From positions 1,678,501-1,742,500 of the forward strand of contig JAXDDX010000039.1 in assembly GCA_034670405.1 (NCBI GenBank): a stretch of DNA of 64,000 nucleotides. The letters are read 5' to 3'. The notes below the pieces were generated by a model that ran no database searches, was not told the DNA's origin, and saw only the letters and a list, made by a program, of their open reading frames with translations. Numbering within the stretch: the stretch's first letter is position 1; every line of letters begins with the position of its first letter. Shown here one piece after another: positions 1 through 26,068 of the stretch. Origin of the DNA: Hoplostethus atlanticus (Eukaryota; Chordata; Actinopteri; Trachichthyiformes; Trachichthyidae). The position numbers and the translations under genes were made by a program.

Positions 1-125
1 AGACCAGCTTGGTCGAGTCCAAATCAATTCCAACACCAGGTCCAGTTGAGCTGGAGTCCAGACCAGGTCCAAAGGGGGTTGTGACCAAATCAAGACCAGA
101 GCAAGTATCCAAGACCAAAATAGAC
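1..125 (+). repeat. Dispersed 'guccaag/accagg'-type repeat, truncated at window edge
   Basis: Low-complexity text built on 'gtccaa', 'accagg' and 'caagacca'. A recognisable second copy lies at 27664-27715 (both contain 'accaggtccagttgag'), and related words recur at 27790-27855. The pattern is one I know from many teleost genomes as an interspersed repeat. A short reading frame crosses it but shows no protein family. Confidence 0.6.
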
Positions 126-159
126 AATAAACATTGTACATGTCTTTCTAAATGTAAAA

Positions 160-370
160 ATAATGAAGGCAAGGCAATTTTATTTGTATAGCACATTTCA
201 TGCACACAGCAATTCAAAGTTCTTTACATAATTCGTAAGACATTTAAAGGAGGAAGAAAATAATAAAACAAACAAACATGAAATGAAAGTAAGAAGAGTT
301 ATAAAATGGTAAGAGTAGAGGAATAAGTAGGCAAAAGATTTAATAAATGCAGTGGGAAACATTTTCATTA
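160..370. repeat. Teleost dispersed repeat ('ttttatttgtatagcacattt')
   Basis: Begins with 'aaggcaaggcaatttt', then 'tttgtatagcacatttcatg' and 'caaagttctttacata', the hallmark wording of an abundant fish interspersed repeat. Short cousins with 'caagtttattt...ctttatcac' occur at 24914, 28737, 33479, 60400 and 61856. No gene is seen in 370-590. Confidence 0.55.
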
Positions 371-588
371 GATTTGAAAGTATTCAGGGTTGGGGCAAGT
401 CTCAGATCATCTGCAAGTTAGTTCCAGCTGTGTGTTGCATAGTAGCTAAATGCTGCGTCAACATGTTTAGGTTTACTTTTGGGAACTGTTGAATAAAACT
501 GTCTCGTCTCTTTGTTCAGCAAAGCAGTTTATTTACACGGATGCAATTATATGAATATTAGAGTTCAATCAGGAAGACTACCTGGCTT

Positions 589-704
589 GAGTTTGGCAGT
601 GCAGTGGTGTGTAGGGTTGTGCTGTGACTTCACAACCACAGTTGGCAGAGTCAACTAGCTAGGGATGGAAACAGTTTCTAGCTGTATGTGACTTCTGCTC
701 GTTC
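589..704 (+). repeat. Direct repeat, copy 1 of 2 (116 bp)
   Basis: Runs from 'gagtttggcagtgcagtggt' to 'gtgacttctgctcgt' and is repeated almost identically, with one clear mismatch, at 3553-3668. The high identity suggests a recent duplication or two young copies of one element. It has no coding potential. The 705-1085 stretch after it holds nothing I recognise. Confidence 0.85.
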
Positions 705-1084
705 CAACAAACATGTTGGAGACAAGACTCAGTTCACCTGTTGTTAATTTACATGTATTCCTCTGGCACAGAGAGTGCAGACAGCTTCAGATAGCTATTA
801 ATGGAGCGGTCTGTGCAGACAGAGAGATAGGAACCGAGAGACAGCACGTTTAGTTGCAATAAAATGCTAATGCATCTTCTATGTGCAATGCTAACAAGGA
901 TGATAGAAACTATTTTATTTGTAAATAAAGAGCACCTGTAAGAAGACACAGTATGCCTTTACATGGATGTCTTTGCTACAGAGAGTGAAGGAAGGAAGGA
1001 AGACTCAATTCATCATTTATAAAATTGAAATGTCCCCTTTCTGCATTTTCACAAATAGAATAAAGGTTTCACAAATCTAAAACT

Positions 1085-1310
1085 GTCTTAAAGTGTCTCT
1101 GGGATAATCTAGTCCAGATTTGACAAGTCTAGGTATCGTGGTTTTGGATCTGGACCTGGTCCAATGTGGTCTAGATGTGGAAAAAAAAGCAGTGAAATAT
1201 CACTTTTTTGCATTTTCACAAATCCAAAACTGTGTTTTAAGGAATCTTTAGCCTCTCTGGGATAGTCTAGTCCAGATTTGACAGGTCTATGTACAGTGGT
1301 TTTTGTAAGA
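1085..1310 (+). repeat. Local imperfect duplication
   Basis: The phrase 'ctctgggata(a/g)tctagtccag' followed by 'atttgaca(a/g)gtcta' occurs at about 1096-1135 and again at 1254-1294, and 'tttttgcattttcacaaat' or a near form precedes each. This is an old tandem duplication of about 155 bp. Unclassified and non-coding. Confidence 0.6.
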
Positions 1311-1419
1311 GGTGCAAAAAACGGAGGATCGTCGCTCAGCAATACATTTCCCTTAACTTTCCCCTTAATTGCTGAATCCGAAACAAACTTCAGCGTCGTC
1401 CACAATACCGGGGTCCGTG

Positions 1420-1900
1420 ACAGATAGAGACATGGGCAGGGGAGAGTTAACTGGCCAGCAGGGCCGTTTTATTCACTGCACCACAACACCAGCAGTAATA
1501 AACCCGGCCCGGGTCTTGACGGCAGCTGATCGTCGGCGCCGTCCCTCGGTCCCGGTGGGCCAGCCGCGGAGCCCCAAGGCTGCCCCAGGCTTCCAGGGGC
1601 ATCCCGCCCCAACCCCGACTGGTCAGCCCTTGCAGGAGACGGCCCGCTCCCGCTCCCGCTCCGTCTCTCCGCTCCACTCACACACAGCCGACCGGATCCT
1701 CCGTCCCTGCCGGCTCCTTGGTCACACAGTCTCTCACCCTGGCGCGCACACACTCACGCATTCACACACACGTTAATTAAAAAGGCCCCAGCTGCAATCA
1801 GGCTCAACTGGCTGCAGCTGGTACCGAATCCAGGGAAGAAGCAGTCCACCAACTCACCTCTCTCCTGGATCCAATTAAACCTTCCCTCCAGTCCGCCACA
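1420..1900 (-). repeat. GC-rich LTR-like dispersed repeat, minus orientation
   Basis: This block is far more GC-rich than its surroundings. On the minus strand it runs from 'ggatccaggagagaggtgag' through a CpG-rich body to an AATAAA near 1470 and then 'ctgtcacggacccc'. A related copy lies at 32780-33065, sharing 'ccccgactgg', 'ctgcagg' and 'ctctctcctggatcca'. The downstream AATAAA fits a solo LTR or another element with its own poly(A) signal. Open frames of 76-135 codons cross it on both strands, but they follow base composition and match no family I know. Confidence 0.5.
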
Positions 1901-2514
1901 GACTGAATTTTGGAAAGCACTAGCCAGCATGTCTGGGAGATGAAAATATTAGGTAGTTTCCTGCCCTGATGTGTGTTAGTGAATGATTGATTGCTGTGTT
2001 TTATTGGGGTTAAACACACACCAGTGCAATCTCCCATTGGCTTTTCTCTTTTTCCTGCTTTCACTACTCAAGGGAGGATTCAGGCCCATCCAGGTAATAT
2101 TTACCTATACATCAGAATTTTCTGCAGAAGTGCATGGCATGATGATCCCCCAAATAATAACCCTCCCTCCCCAAAAGTCCTCCAGGGGTCTATCCTCATT
2201 CCAGTGTGTGTTCAGTAGAGATTCATTTTTTTCCTCAGCGTATGTCTAACACTGTCATAATTTTATCTCTTTTAACCTCTATTTTATTTGATCTTTATTT
2301 GATCAATGGCACAGTGGTATGGCCTAGAACAAGATTCTAGCTGTGATTGAGGCAGTGTAACTGAGAAGTGTTGTACTAGAGATGTTTTGGAAAGGAAGTA
2401 AGTGAGTCACTTCAGACCTGGTTTCAGGAACAAAGTCATAAGGTGAACAATTTGGCTACCTGCCTAAGGAGCCAGCATTTTGGTCCCAATACTGTATTGG
2501 GTTGCACTGTTACG

Positions 2515-2600
2515 TAGGGGTGTAATGACACACTCAGGTCACGGTTCGGTATGATACACGGTACAGGGTTCACTGTTCGATAGTCACGATATTTTAAGTT
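2515..2600 (+). mobile_element. hAT-like MITE end ('taggggtgtaatgacacact')
   Basis: The sequence 'cgtaggggtgtaatgacaca' followed by 'ggttcggtatgatacacggt' is the familiar start of a fish non-autonomous hAT-type element. The other end is not clear, probably because the inverted repeat at 2778-3264 was inserted next to it. Family assignment is from memory. Confidence 0.45.
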
Positions 2601-2777
2601 TGAATGGAAACAAATTGATTGTAGAAGATTCCTTCTTTATTGCTTAGGCATAAAACGTGCAAACAGAATATTTTCAAGTTTAACTATTTCTTACAGTTTT
2701 TATTATAGTTGTGTGGCAGACAGGAGGAGGTGTGGGTGAGCCCTTAGCTGGTTGCAGGAGGGTATCAGGCTGGTAGG

Positions 2778-3264
2778 CTGGTTCTCCCCGCATCCGACAC
2801 CGGCTGCCGCCAATTGAGACTAATTGGATAACAGCAGCCTGGGACTGATGTCACAATGTGTCTTTTTCCAGTGTGGGAAGGAGACAGGAGAGAAGATGCC
2901 GTCGCAACTGAAAATTCTGATATATGATTTTGACTTTAAATAAAACGCCGAAACTGTATTTCCCCCGCATCCTGTCTCTGACTCAGACCTGAAGTAGCGA
3001 GTTCGTTACAGTGGTGGCCAGTGCCAGGGAAATACAGTTTGGCTGTTTTATTTAAACTCAAAATCATAAATCAACTCAGGACACTGCTTAATAATGTCCC
3101 TCGCCCTCTGCAGCTTTTCAGCTCAGTGTTGAGGCGGCATCTTCTCTCCTGCCTCGATCCCACACTGGAAAAAGACACACACATTGTGACATCAGTCCCA
3201 GGCTGCTGTTATCCAATTAGTCTCAATTGGTGGCAGCCGGTGTCGGATGTGGGGAGAACCGGCC
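2778..3264. repeat. Large imperfect inverted repeat
   Basis: The left arm (about 2778-2966) is mirrored by the right arm (about 3027-3264). Pairs include 'gactgatgtcacaatgtgtc' against 'cacacattgtgacatcagtc', 'ccaattgagactaattgg' against 'ccaattagtctcaattgg', and 'aaactgtatttccc' against 'gggaaatacagttt'. The spacer of about 60 bp contains 'cgagttcgttacagtggtgg'. Two head-on copies of one repeat best explain it. It could fold into a long hairpin RNA if transcribed. Confidence 0.85.
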
Positions 3265-3552
3265 AACCAGCTTTATTATTTTTCAGTGCAAAAACCAAAT
3301 AGTAGAATCTCTTAGATAAAATAAAGCAGCTTTTAAAAGTGGATGCTTGTCTGGCGTAGCTAATTGATAAGATTTGGTTAATATCGCAAACCATCTAGTC
3401 TTGTTGAATATAAGAAAGGATTGTGGGAGATTAAACACAAATTCCAGTAAGGTCGAACTATGTTCAGTGTTCATGTTATTTACTTGTGTCTTAGCTACAT
3501 ACTAAACTAAAGAAAACACAAAATCTACAACTATTTTCTCAAGTACCACTAT

Positions 3553-3668
3553 TGAGTTTGGCAGTGCAGTGGTGTGTAGGGTTGTGCTGTGGCTTCACAA
3601 CCACAGTTGGCAGAGTCAACTAGCTAGGGATGGAAACAGTTTCTAGCTGTATGTGACTTCTGCTCGTG
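3553..3668 (+). repeat. Direct repeat, copy 2 of 2 (116 bp)
   Basis: Near-identical to 589-704. A short 'tagagttcaatc' word lies just before copy 1 and just after copy 2, so the duplicated unit may be longer or circularly permuted. Confidence 0.85.
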
Positions 3669-3789
3669 CATGCAGCTTCAGCTAGCTAGAGTTCAATCTG
3701 GAGTTAGACAAAAAGTGTGAAAGATTTAGATTTTTGGAGTTTATTTTCTCATTTAGACTACAGTTTGTGTTCAGGGATACTCTTTGGCG

Positions 3790-4400
3790 GTGTAATATTT
3801 CGGTTTTTGTCGCGCCCAGCAGTCTTGACTTGGACTTCGTCGTGAGGCAGGTAAAAATGGCATTTTACTTCTCAAACTATATGTCACGCTGTTAGGGATT
3901 TTCTGTGTAATATATTTGTATATTTTTGATTGGACGAACTTGCTAGCTAACTGCTTAAGTGAATGCTTGCTCCATACTTGAATATAACGTTAACTCGATG
4001 GCTTTGCGCATTTTCCTCCATGATTTCGTGCATGAAATTAACGTTACTTCTGTTCTTGGGTGTATTGTAAGTTAGTTAACTTTAGTTTACAGTGTTTCTA
4101 GTTCTATCAACATATTTACTGAACATGCGTTGTTTCCTTTCCATTAAACGGTAGACTCTGTACGGCTAGGACGGTACCGGACGGACGCGACACGGGATTT
4201 GCATTGAACGAATATCGACAAGGTGACGCCTCGTTCATGTTCCTACTAGTTTGGTTAAGATAACAGCCTTGCCAGCAATGCGACTCTGTCTCCAGTGTTG
4301 GAGAGACTATTTTTCAAGTAAATGCGAGACACGGTCGCCTCAGTTGCTAAACCTAGCCTAGCTAACAAGCTAACAGTCGAGCTGGATAATGTAGGCAAAA
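3790..4400 (+). promoter_or_regulatory. Possible distal promoter / 5' non-coding exon
   Basis: This stretch is richer in CpG and in 'taacgtta' and 'gctagctaac' words (3977, 4039, 4365) than its surroundings. The same wording is seen at the tomm34 and ywhab 5' ends in this window. It contains 'gtcgtgaggcag|gtaaaa', a fair exon/donor boundary near 3850. It could be an alternative start for the downstream transglutaminase gene or a decayed repeat. RNA evidence would be needed. Confidence 0.25.
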
Positions 4401-4437
4401 TAGAATATCGGACTGTTGAGGTCTGCAAGGTCTGCAG

Positions 4438-4550
4438 GCTTTCATTCTACCTAAAGACCATCAGGTGATTTCACTGATGAACACTCCTTCCAGAAGTTAA
4501 GAGAACTTGCCAGTGAAATCACCGGGTGAGGTGAAAAGTTGGAATGAAAG
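4438..4550. repeat. Hairpin-forming short element
   Basis: Inner arms 'ggtgatttcactg' (about 4463-4475) and 'cagtgaaatcacc' (4511-4523) are perfect complements. Outer arms 'tttcattc' and 'gaatgaaag' also pair. About 35 bases lie in the loop. The structure fits a tiny MITE. A run of 16 C residues lies at 4779-4794. Confidence 0.7.
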
Positions 4551-4969
4551 TGTACCATTTGTTGGTCCCTCCAGGGCCCCCCAGCATATATGGTAGTTTT
4601 GTGGTGGTTGGTTTTATTGTATGTGCCCTGTATCCTGATGTTGTTTGTGATCCTCAGATGTTACTGTCCTGCAGCAAGATGGTGATGGACCTTCCTCCCC
4701 AAGTCTAACAGATGCATTGTCCATCTCCCCTGACGTCTTCCCCTCACACACAGGCACACGCAAGTTCAAAAGGCCTTACCCCCCCCCCCCCCCCAGACCG
4801 CCACATCTTTGTTTACATTATTTTTATTTTATTTGTCACTTCCATTTGACCACACTGTTTGGCTGCCCATATAGCAGTTTGTTTTAAATGTGAATTGCTG
4901 TAACATGTTTACACTGTTGTGTAAGTGTATTTAAAATGTAACTTATTACACAAGTAGCCTAAGTTGCAG

Positions 4970-5480
4970 TGTCATGGGTTGGACCCAAATGCAGAGCCGA
5001 ACTCAGAGTATGGAAAATAATTATTCTTTATTGAGGGAAAAGCCGGGGGGGGGGAGGCGGGAGCGGAGGCAGGGGAAGGAGCAGGAGGCGGAAGCAGGGA
5101 GAAGCCGGGGAAACCGATGGTGGATGCGGCTGGCAAGCAGGTGGTGAACAGGCAGGCAGGCTGGCAGACGGAGAGACAAACTGATTGGCTGGATAGCAAG
5201 CAATGATCCACAGTGGCTGAATCAACGATCTGGCGATGAGTGGGAGGAAAGCCGGGGGTTTTTGTACTGGCGGTGATGGTTGATGGATAGCAGATGTGCA
5301 GGGTAGAGCAGGTGAGCGGGAGGTGGTGATGAACCAAGGAGGAGCCGGAGTCTGAAGCCACGCCCGCCAACACAACACACAGACAGACAGACAGAGACAG
5401 ACAGACACAGACAGACAGAGACACAAGGGGGAGGAAGAACACAGGAAACACTGGTGGCACGGCCGAGACCATGACAGCCT
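4970..5480 (-). repeat. Dispersed repeat with (CAGA)n stretch
   Basis: Starts 'tgtcatgggttggacccaaa' and 'ttctttattgag', wording I know from fish interspersed repeats whose minus strand carries an AATAAA. It holds a G-rich purine run (5046-5110) and a (CAGA)n stretch at 5378-5425. Long minus-strand open frames here (up to 170 codons) are low-complexity Ser/Pro/Cys/Leu text, not a protein. Confidence 0.5.
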
Positions 5481-5499
5481 CCATGAGGTTTTGAACTCA

Positions 5500-5850
5500 C
5501 TGTATGGATTTGTTAAATAAAAGACATTTGTAGTAATCAAAATGGTGTTTTTGTAGTTAATTTCACCTAAAGCCTTTTTAGTTTTGAAATTAACTCCATA
5601 AGTGTTAAATGAAACATACTTTTAAGTGTTGACTGTTAACACTATGAAAGAGTTCACGTTAAAATTAACTCAAGGTGAGTTGTATTTTACTCTACATGGG
5701 ATTAGTGTTTTAACTCCCACAAGAGTTCAGCTTTAACTCCTGAAAAGGGTTAAAAAATCAACTCCCAGAAAAGAGTTACTTTAACTCTGCCTTAGTGTGT
5801 ATTCGATGGTCTCACATGTACTCAAATTGAGTTGATTTGAACTCACAGAG
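5500..5850. repeat. 'gagttaa/ttaactc'-saturated element
   Basis: More than ten copies of 'aactc', 'gagtt' or 'ttaactc' occur in both orientations within 350 bp, such as 'attaactcaaggtgagtt' and 'caaattgagttgatttgaac'. The dense self-complementarity suggests a MITE interior. No terminal repeat or target-site duplication could be fixed by eye. Confidence 0.55.
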
Positions 5851-6500
5851 TTTATTACAAAGGCCAGAATTTGCTGTGTGGCTCGTATCAATTCATCATT
5901 TATCTATCCATCGCTACTCCAGGCGTTCTCTCTGTATCGGCCTCACTCGTTACTCAATCAGCCCTTTAAGCAAGGTCCTCCCAGTCCTCCCTCAGAGGAA
6001 CCAATGGCAAGCCGCCACACCCCTACCTATATGGATACCTGCCGCATCCACACCTCTGTCATTCCAGGTTGCATCGCTGCTGCACCCCACCGCCTCCCCA
6101 CCATCACCAGTGCCAGGCTCCAGTTGGTGGTCAGTGAGTCAACCCTGCCATGAAGAACAGCCTACGGGGGGGGGTTTCCTGCTCCTGCTCCTCGGAGATT
6201 CACGGGTTTTGCCTCCAACCCATTCGATTTCAACTGGAGCCACCGCCAATGTTCTCAGATTTCCATTACCACCAATAAGCTTGCTTCCATGTACAACTAG
6301 TCTCTCCTGACTTGAAATAGAGAGAGGGTAAGGCAGGGATGGATCGACGCCCATCTTCAAGGTTATTCCTCTAAACCCAGGTGGAACAGGTTTTAGCCGG
6401 CTGTGTGATATGTTTCCTATCTTGTCTACCAGATTCAGTAGCGTTCCACTCTGGCCTTCAGTACTTTACCACACAAGAGTTACATTGATTCACAGGTCAA

Positions 6501-6567
6501 GGTATTATACAATATTAACATGATAATAGCACTTTTTATTATACAATATTAACATGATAATAGCACC
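6501..6567 (+). repeat. 33-bp tandem duplication
   Basis: 'attatacaatattaacatga' plus 'taatagcac' occurs twice in a row with no visible mismatch, so the duplication is young. Short 'ggttaaggca' words follow at 6573-6595. The flanks 5850-6500 and 6600-7070 hold nothing I can identify; open frames there are unsupported. Confidence 0.85.
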
Positions 6568-7298
6568 TGAAGGTTAAGGCATGATGGTTAAGGCAGAATT
6601 TCTTCCACAGGAATGGTTAGCAGACCGGTCCCAGATGACCTGAGAGGTCTGGAGGGTTCATAACATAAAAGCAAATCAGAGATGCATTTTGGCCGTAAGT
6701 ATTTTAAAATCAATTCTTTTTATTTTGATTAAATTCCTGCCTGTCAACATTATCACACTGATAAGATAGCAAAAGTTAGCTAAAACTCTAGTAAAACCCA
6801 GGATAATATTGATAAACCATATTCATGCATACTGTGTAATCTGATAAATGTTGCATTAGAATCAATTCATAAGGGTTTCTCATAGACAACCTTGTTTTAA
6901 GGATGTTCTTAAGGATCAACAGAGGGAGCTCTGTACTTAAACCCTTCAACATCAAACCAATCATTGCATAGGAATTGACTCATCAATGCATGAAGTTTGT
7001 GGACCATTACACACTATACACAAGGTGTGGTCCTTAAATTGCTGGGGAGAAAACAAACGAAGGAGGACCTGGGGTCTGTTCCAGAAAGCAGGTTTAGTGA
7101 AAACTCTGAGTTTGTTAACCCTGAGATGAGGGAAACTCTGGGTTTTCCGTTCCAGAAAGAGAGGTAACTCAAACTCTGATTCAGTTACCATGGTAACTGA
7201 CTCTGTGAACCCAACCTGCTCGCTGGCAGGTTTTCTTGAACAAACCCTGACTTTCTCCCTGTCTCCTCCCTCTGCTGAACCTGAAGCAGCTGTCGGAC

Positions 7299-7433
7299 AT
7301 GGCGTGTCCTTTCCTCGGTAACCCGATCGATATTCAAGCGGAAGTAATTCGCATAGCCTTACTGTCAGGAGAGGATTTAGAGACCCCGATTAGATGTTCT
7401 ATGTCCAGGATGGAAGAGCTGTCCGACATATAA
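7299..7433 (+). pseudogene. Harbinger transposase N-terminal remnant
   Basis: An open frame of 44 codons begins M-A-C-P-F-L-G-N-P-I-D, which matches the opening of fish Harbinger transposases as I remember them (MACPFL.NP.D). After about 25 residues the similarity fades, and the frame stops after 'E-E-L-S-D-I'. The DDE catalytic region is missing, so the remnant is not functional as a transposase. The location inside matching terminal repeats supports the call. Confidence 0.7.
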
Positions 7434-7675
7434 TATACCGTTTACACTTCACGGATTAAGCTACCACCACCCCGAGCAGTCAAATAAAGACACCTTTCAT
7501 TTGGTCTTCTTTATTTCCTACAAATACAAAAGCAACAGTTAGTATTTTTATATTGTTCCAACAACACATTTCACCTGTGACCATGCACCCACCTCTAGCT
7601 TATGTTCCAGTAATTACATTTCTAGATCTGCCTTTCTAATTTGTCACCCCAAGTACACCATTTGAAGTATGTGTG

Positions 7676-7800
7676 GCCCAGACACCTCAGTTGGTAGAGC
7701 ATGAGACTCTCAGTCTCAGGGTTGTGGGTTCGATCCCCACATAGTGTTAACTATCACCTTTGTAAGTCGCTTTGGATAAAAGCCTCTGCTAAATGACTGT
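7676..7800 (+). mobile_element. tRNA-derived SINE (tRNA-Lys-like head)
   Basis: The head has a tRNA A box ('acctcagttggtagagcatg'), an anticodon arm 'tgaga-ctctcag-tctca', and a B box 'gtgggttcgatccccac'. The body resembles tRNA-Lys, but the loop reads CTC, not CTT. The acceptor stem does not close, so this is not a working tRNA gene. The tail 'taagtcgctttggataaaag' and 'cctctgctaaatgactg' is the conserved L2-type 3' end of many fish SINEs. It sits inside the Harbinger remnant and is therefore younger than it. Confidence 0.8.
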
Positions 7801-9695
7801 AATGTTTTTATATTTCATTTTCAGCTGCTGCCAAGAGCGCTTTGCGCCCGTGGGATTGCACCTAAATGAAAATGTTTTTTCCAATACCATTCCACCACTT
7901 TCTCACATGTAGGTAATATTATAAGAAAGTGTGGTTAAATGTTAAATGAATACACTGCTGCATTCAAACGTACGCATTGACTCGGGCAGCGATTCTCTCC
8001 CACGCCAATTCCCTCTCCTTTACGACCCTTCTGCTTGCTGGTTGCCATGGTGAATCGTAGTATCGGACCTCCATTGATGATGGCTTTTTATTGTCGTCGC
8101 GCACGCGCTTAACTCAAGGTGAACATACTCAAAGTTGATTGAACTAACTCAAATCAGCCGTTCTGGAACCGAAAACTCAGACTTGGCCATCTCGGAATGA
8201 ATCAACTCAGAGTGCAGGGTTAGACTCAGAGTTTGCTGAACCTGCTTCTTGGAACAGGCCCCTGGTGGAGAAAACGTGTTTGAATTTTTTAAATAAAATT
8301 CCACCGGCCTGGCTTTGGAGCCTGACTTGACCCTGATTTCACTCTCTGACCTCGTCCACCAGGGTGGGAAATCAAACAAATTTCATAGGATCCAACATGA
8401 ACATAGATAGATATAGATAGAAATATTTCTGTCGTCATTTGTGTCACGAACAAACAATAGCTAGCATGTAAACAACAGCCTATTGTAGTCCGATAGGAAC
8501 AGGATAGGCTTTATTTTACCAAAACTTTACTTGTTGAATTCAGTATAACCTGTTCAAACTAAAAATTCTACAGGAAAAAGCGAAACATGTAAACTACCCA
8601 TTATTTTCAAGTTCTGTTTCGGTAGTGAACGTGCAGCAGAAACGCTACTGAAGCAGAACCAGTGTAGACGCTGACGCAGGACTCGCGTGTAGTCGTAGTA
8701 GTAGTACTGCTGCTGACGTACTGCTTACTTACTGCCTGTATAGACCTTGTGCTAGGCTGCGGGTAGGGGACTAAAGATCACACATATAGTGCGGTGCTAG
8801 ACCATTTTGAGGCTCGTATTTGATCAATAACATTTTAAAATCAATTCTAAAACTAACAGGCGGCCAGTGCAATAAGGCTAGCATGGGGGTGACGTGGTAT
8901 TTAGATATTTAGGTCTGGCTGCTGTTCTGTATTAGTTGCAGCCAGAAGAGTGAATTTTCGTTCAAACACGTGACAAGAGAACTATAGTAGTTTAAAACAA
9001 GATGAAATAAAAGCGTGCGTCAATCCTTCAAGGTCAGCAAAGGATAAAAACAAACACTAAAACACAGGTGTGGTCTGGATCAAACAGCACTCCCACATTC
9101 TTAGCTGTAGGCTTTACATTGCTTAAAACAGGTTGACGGAGTTAGGGGGCCAAATAAAATAATCTCAGATTTGTTGTCGTGTAATTGAAGAACATTCTGT
9201 CACATCCAGGACTTTATATCAGTAAGGTAGTCCTTAAGGCAATAAAGTCATATTACTTAATGCTCCTTGAATGTAAAACATTCTTGTTTTTATCACTAAT
9301 CGTTGTTTTATTCTTCCTGTTGTGCCAAATTTAGAAGCCTAATCATTTCTACGTGTTGTTTTGATATGATTGTATATATTGCAATGCATCATAAACCACT
9401 TCATAAACCATGCTGTTAATTGACAATGCTGACATTGTTCACTAGTGTATGAAAACCTGTTTATGGTGTGTCCTGTCTTGCTTCATAGCCTGAGAGCAGC
9501 AACAGTAGACTTGCCTGAGTGACCGGTTACATTTATGCCAAAAGTTTTTTTTTTTTAAAAACCTTCAGGCTGTGTAACGTTGTTGTGAAATGGGTTGGGC
9601 TTGGTGGGTGTTTTACGACCTGTTAGTCCTCTGTCACTATTACCGTGCAGCGCTGACTGACTGCCAGAGAGATTTTTACTGACAGAGCTGGAAAC

Positions 9696-26068
<16,373 letters not shown>

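Larger units (their letters stand above)
7072..8261 (+). mobile_element. PIF/Harbinger-type DNA transposon, deleted
   Basis: The ends are inverted repeats: 'ggg(t)ctgttccagaaagcag' at 7072 and, on the minus strand, 'gggcctgttccaagaagcag' from 8261. They are bracketed by CTG at 7069-7071 and 8262-8264, a 3-bp target duplication as expected for PIF/Harbinger. The interior keeps the start of a Harbinger-like transposase (7299-7433) and hosts a SINE (about 7676-7800). At 1.2 kb it is too short to be autonomous. Confidence 0.8.

Noticed and set aside
1369-1776. 135-codon GC-rich frame
   Set aside because: Lies in a dispersed LTR-like repeat with a second copy at 32.8 kb; no domain visible.
4972-5540. 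Two 170-codon minus-strand frames with Ser/Val/Cys repeats
   Set aside because: Low-complexity (CAGA)n and G-rich repeat DNA, not a secreted protein.
7676-7745. Functional tRNA gene
   Set aside because: Acceptor stem does not pair and an L2-type SINE tail follows; it is a SINE head.
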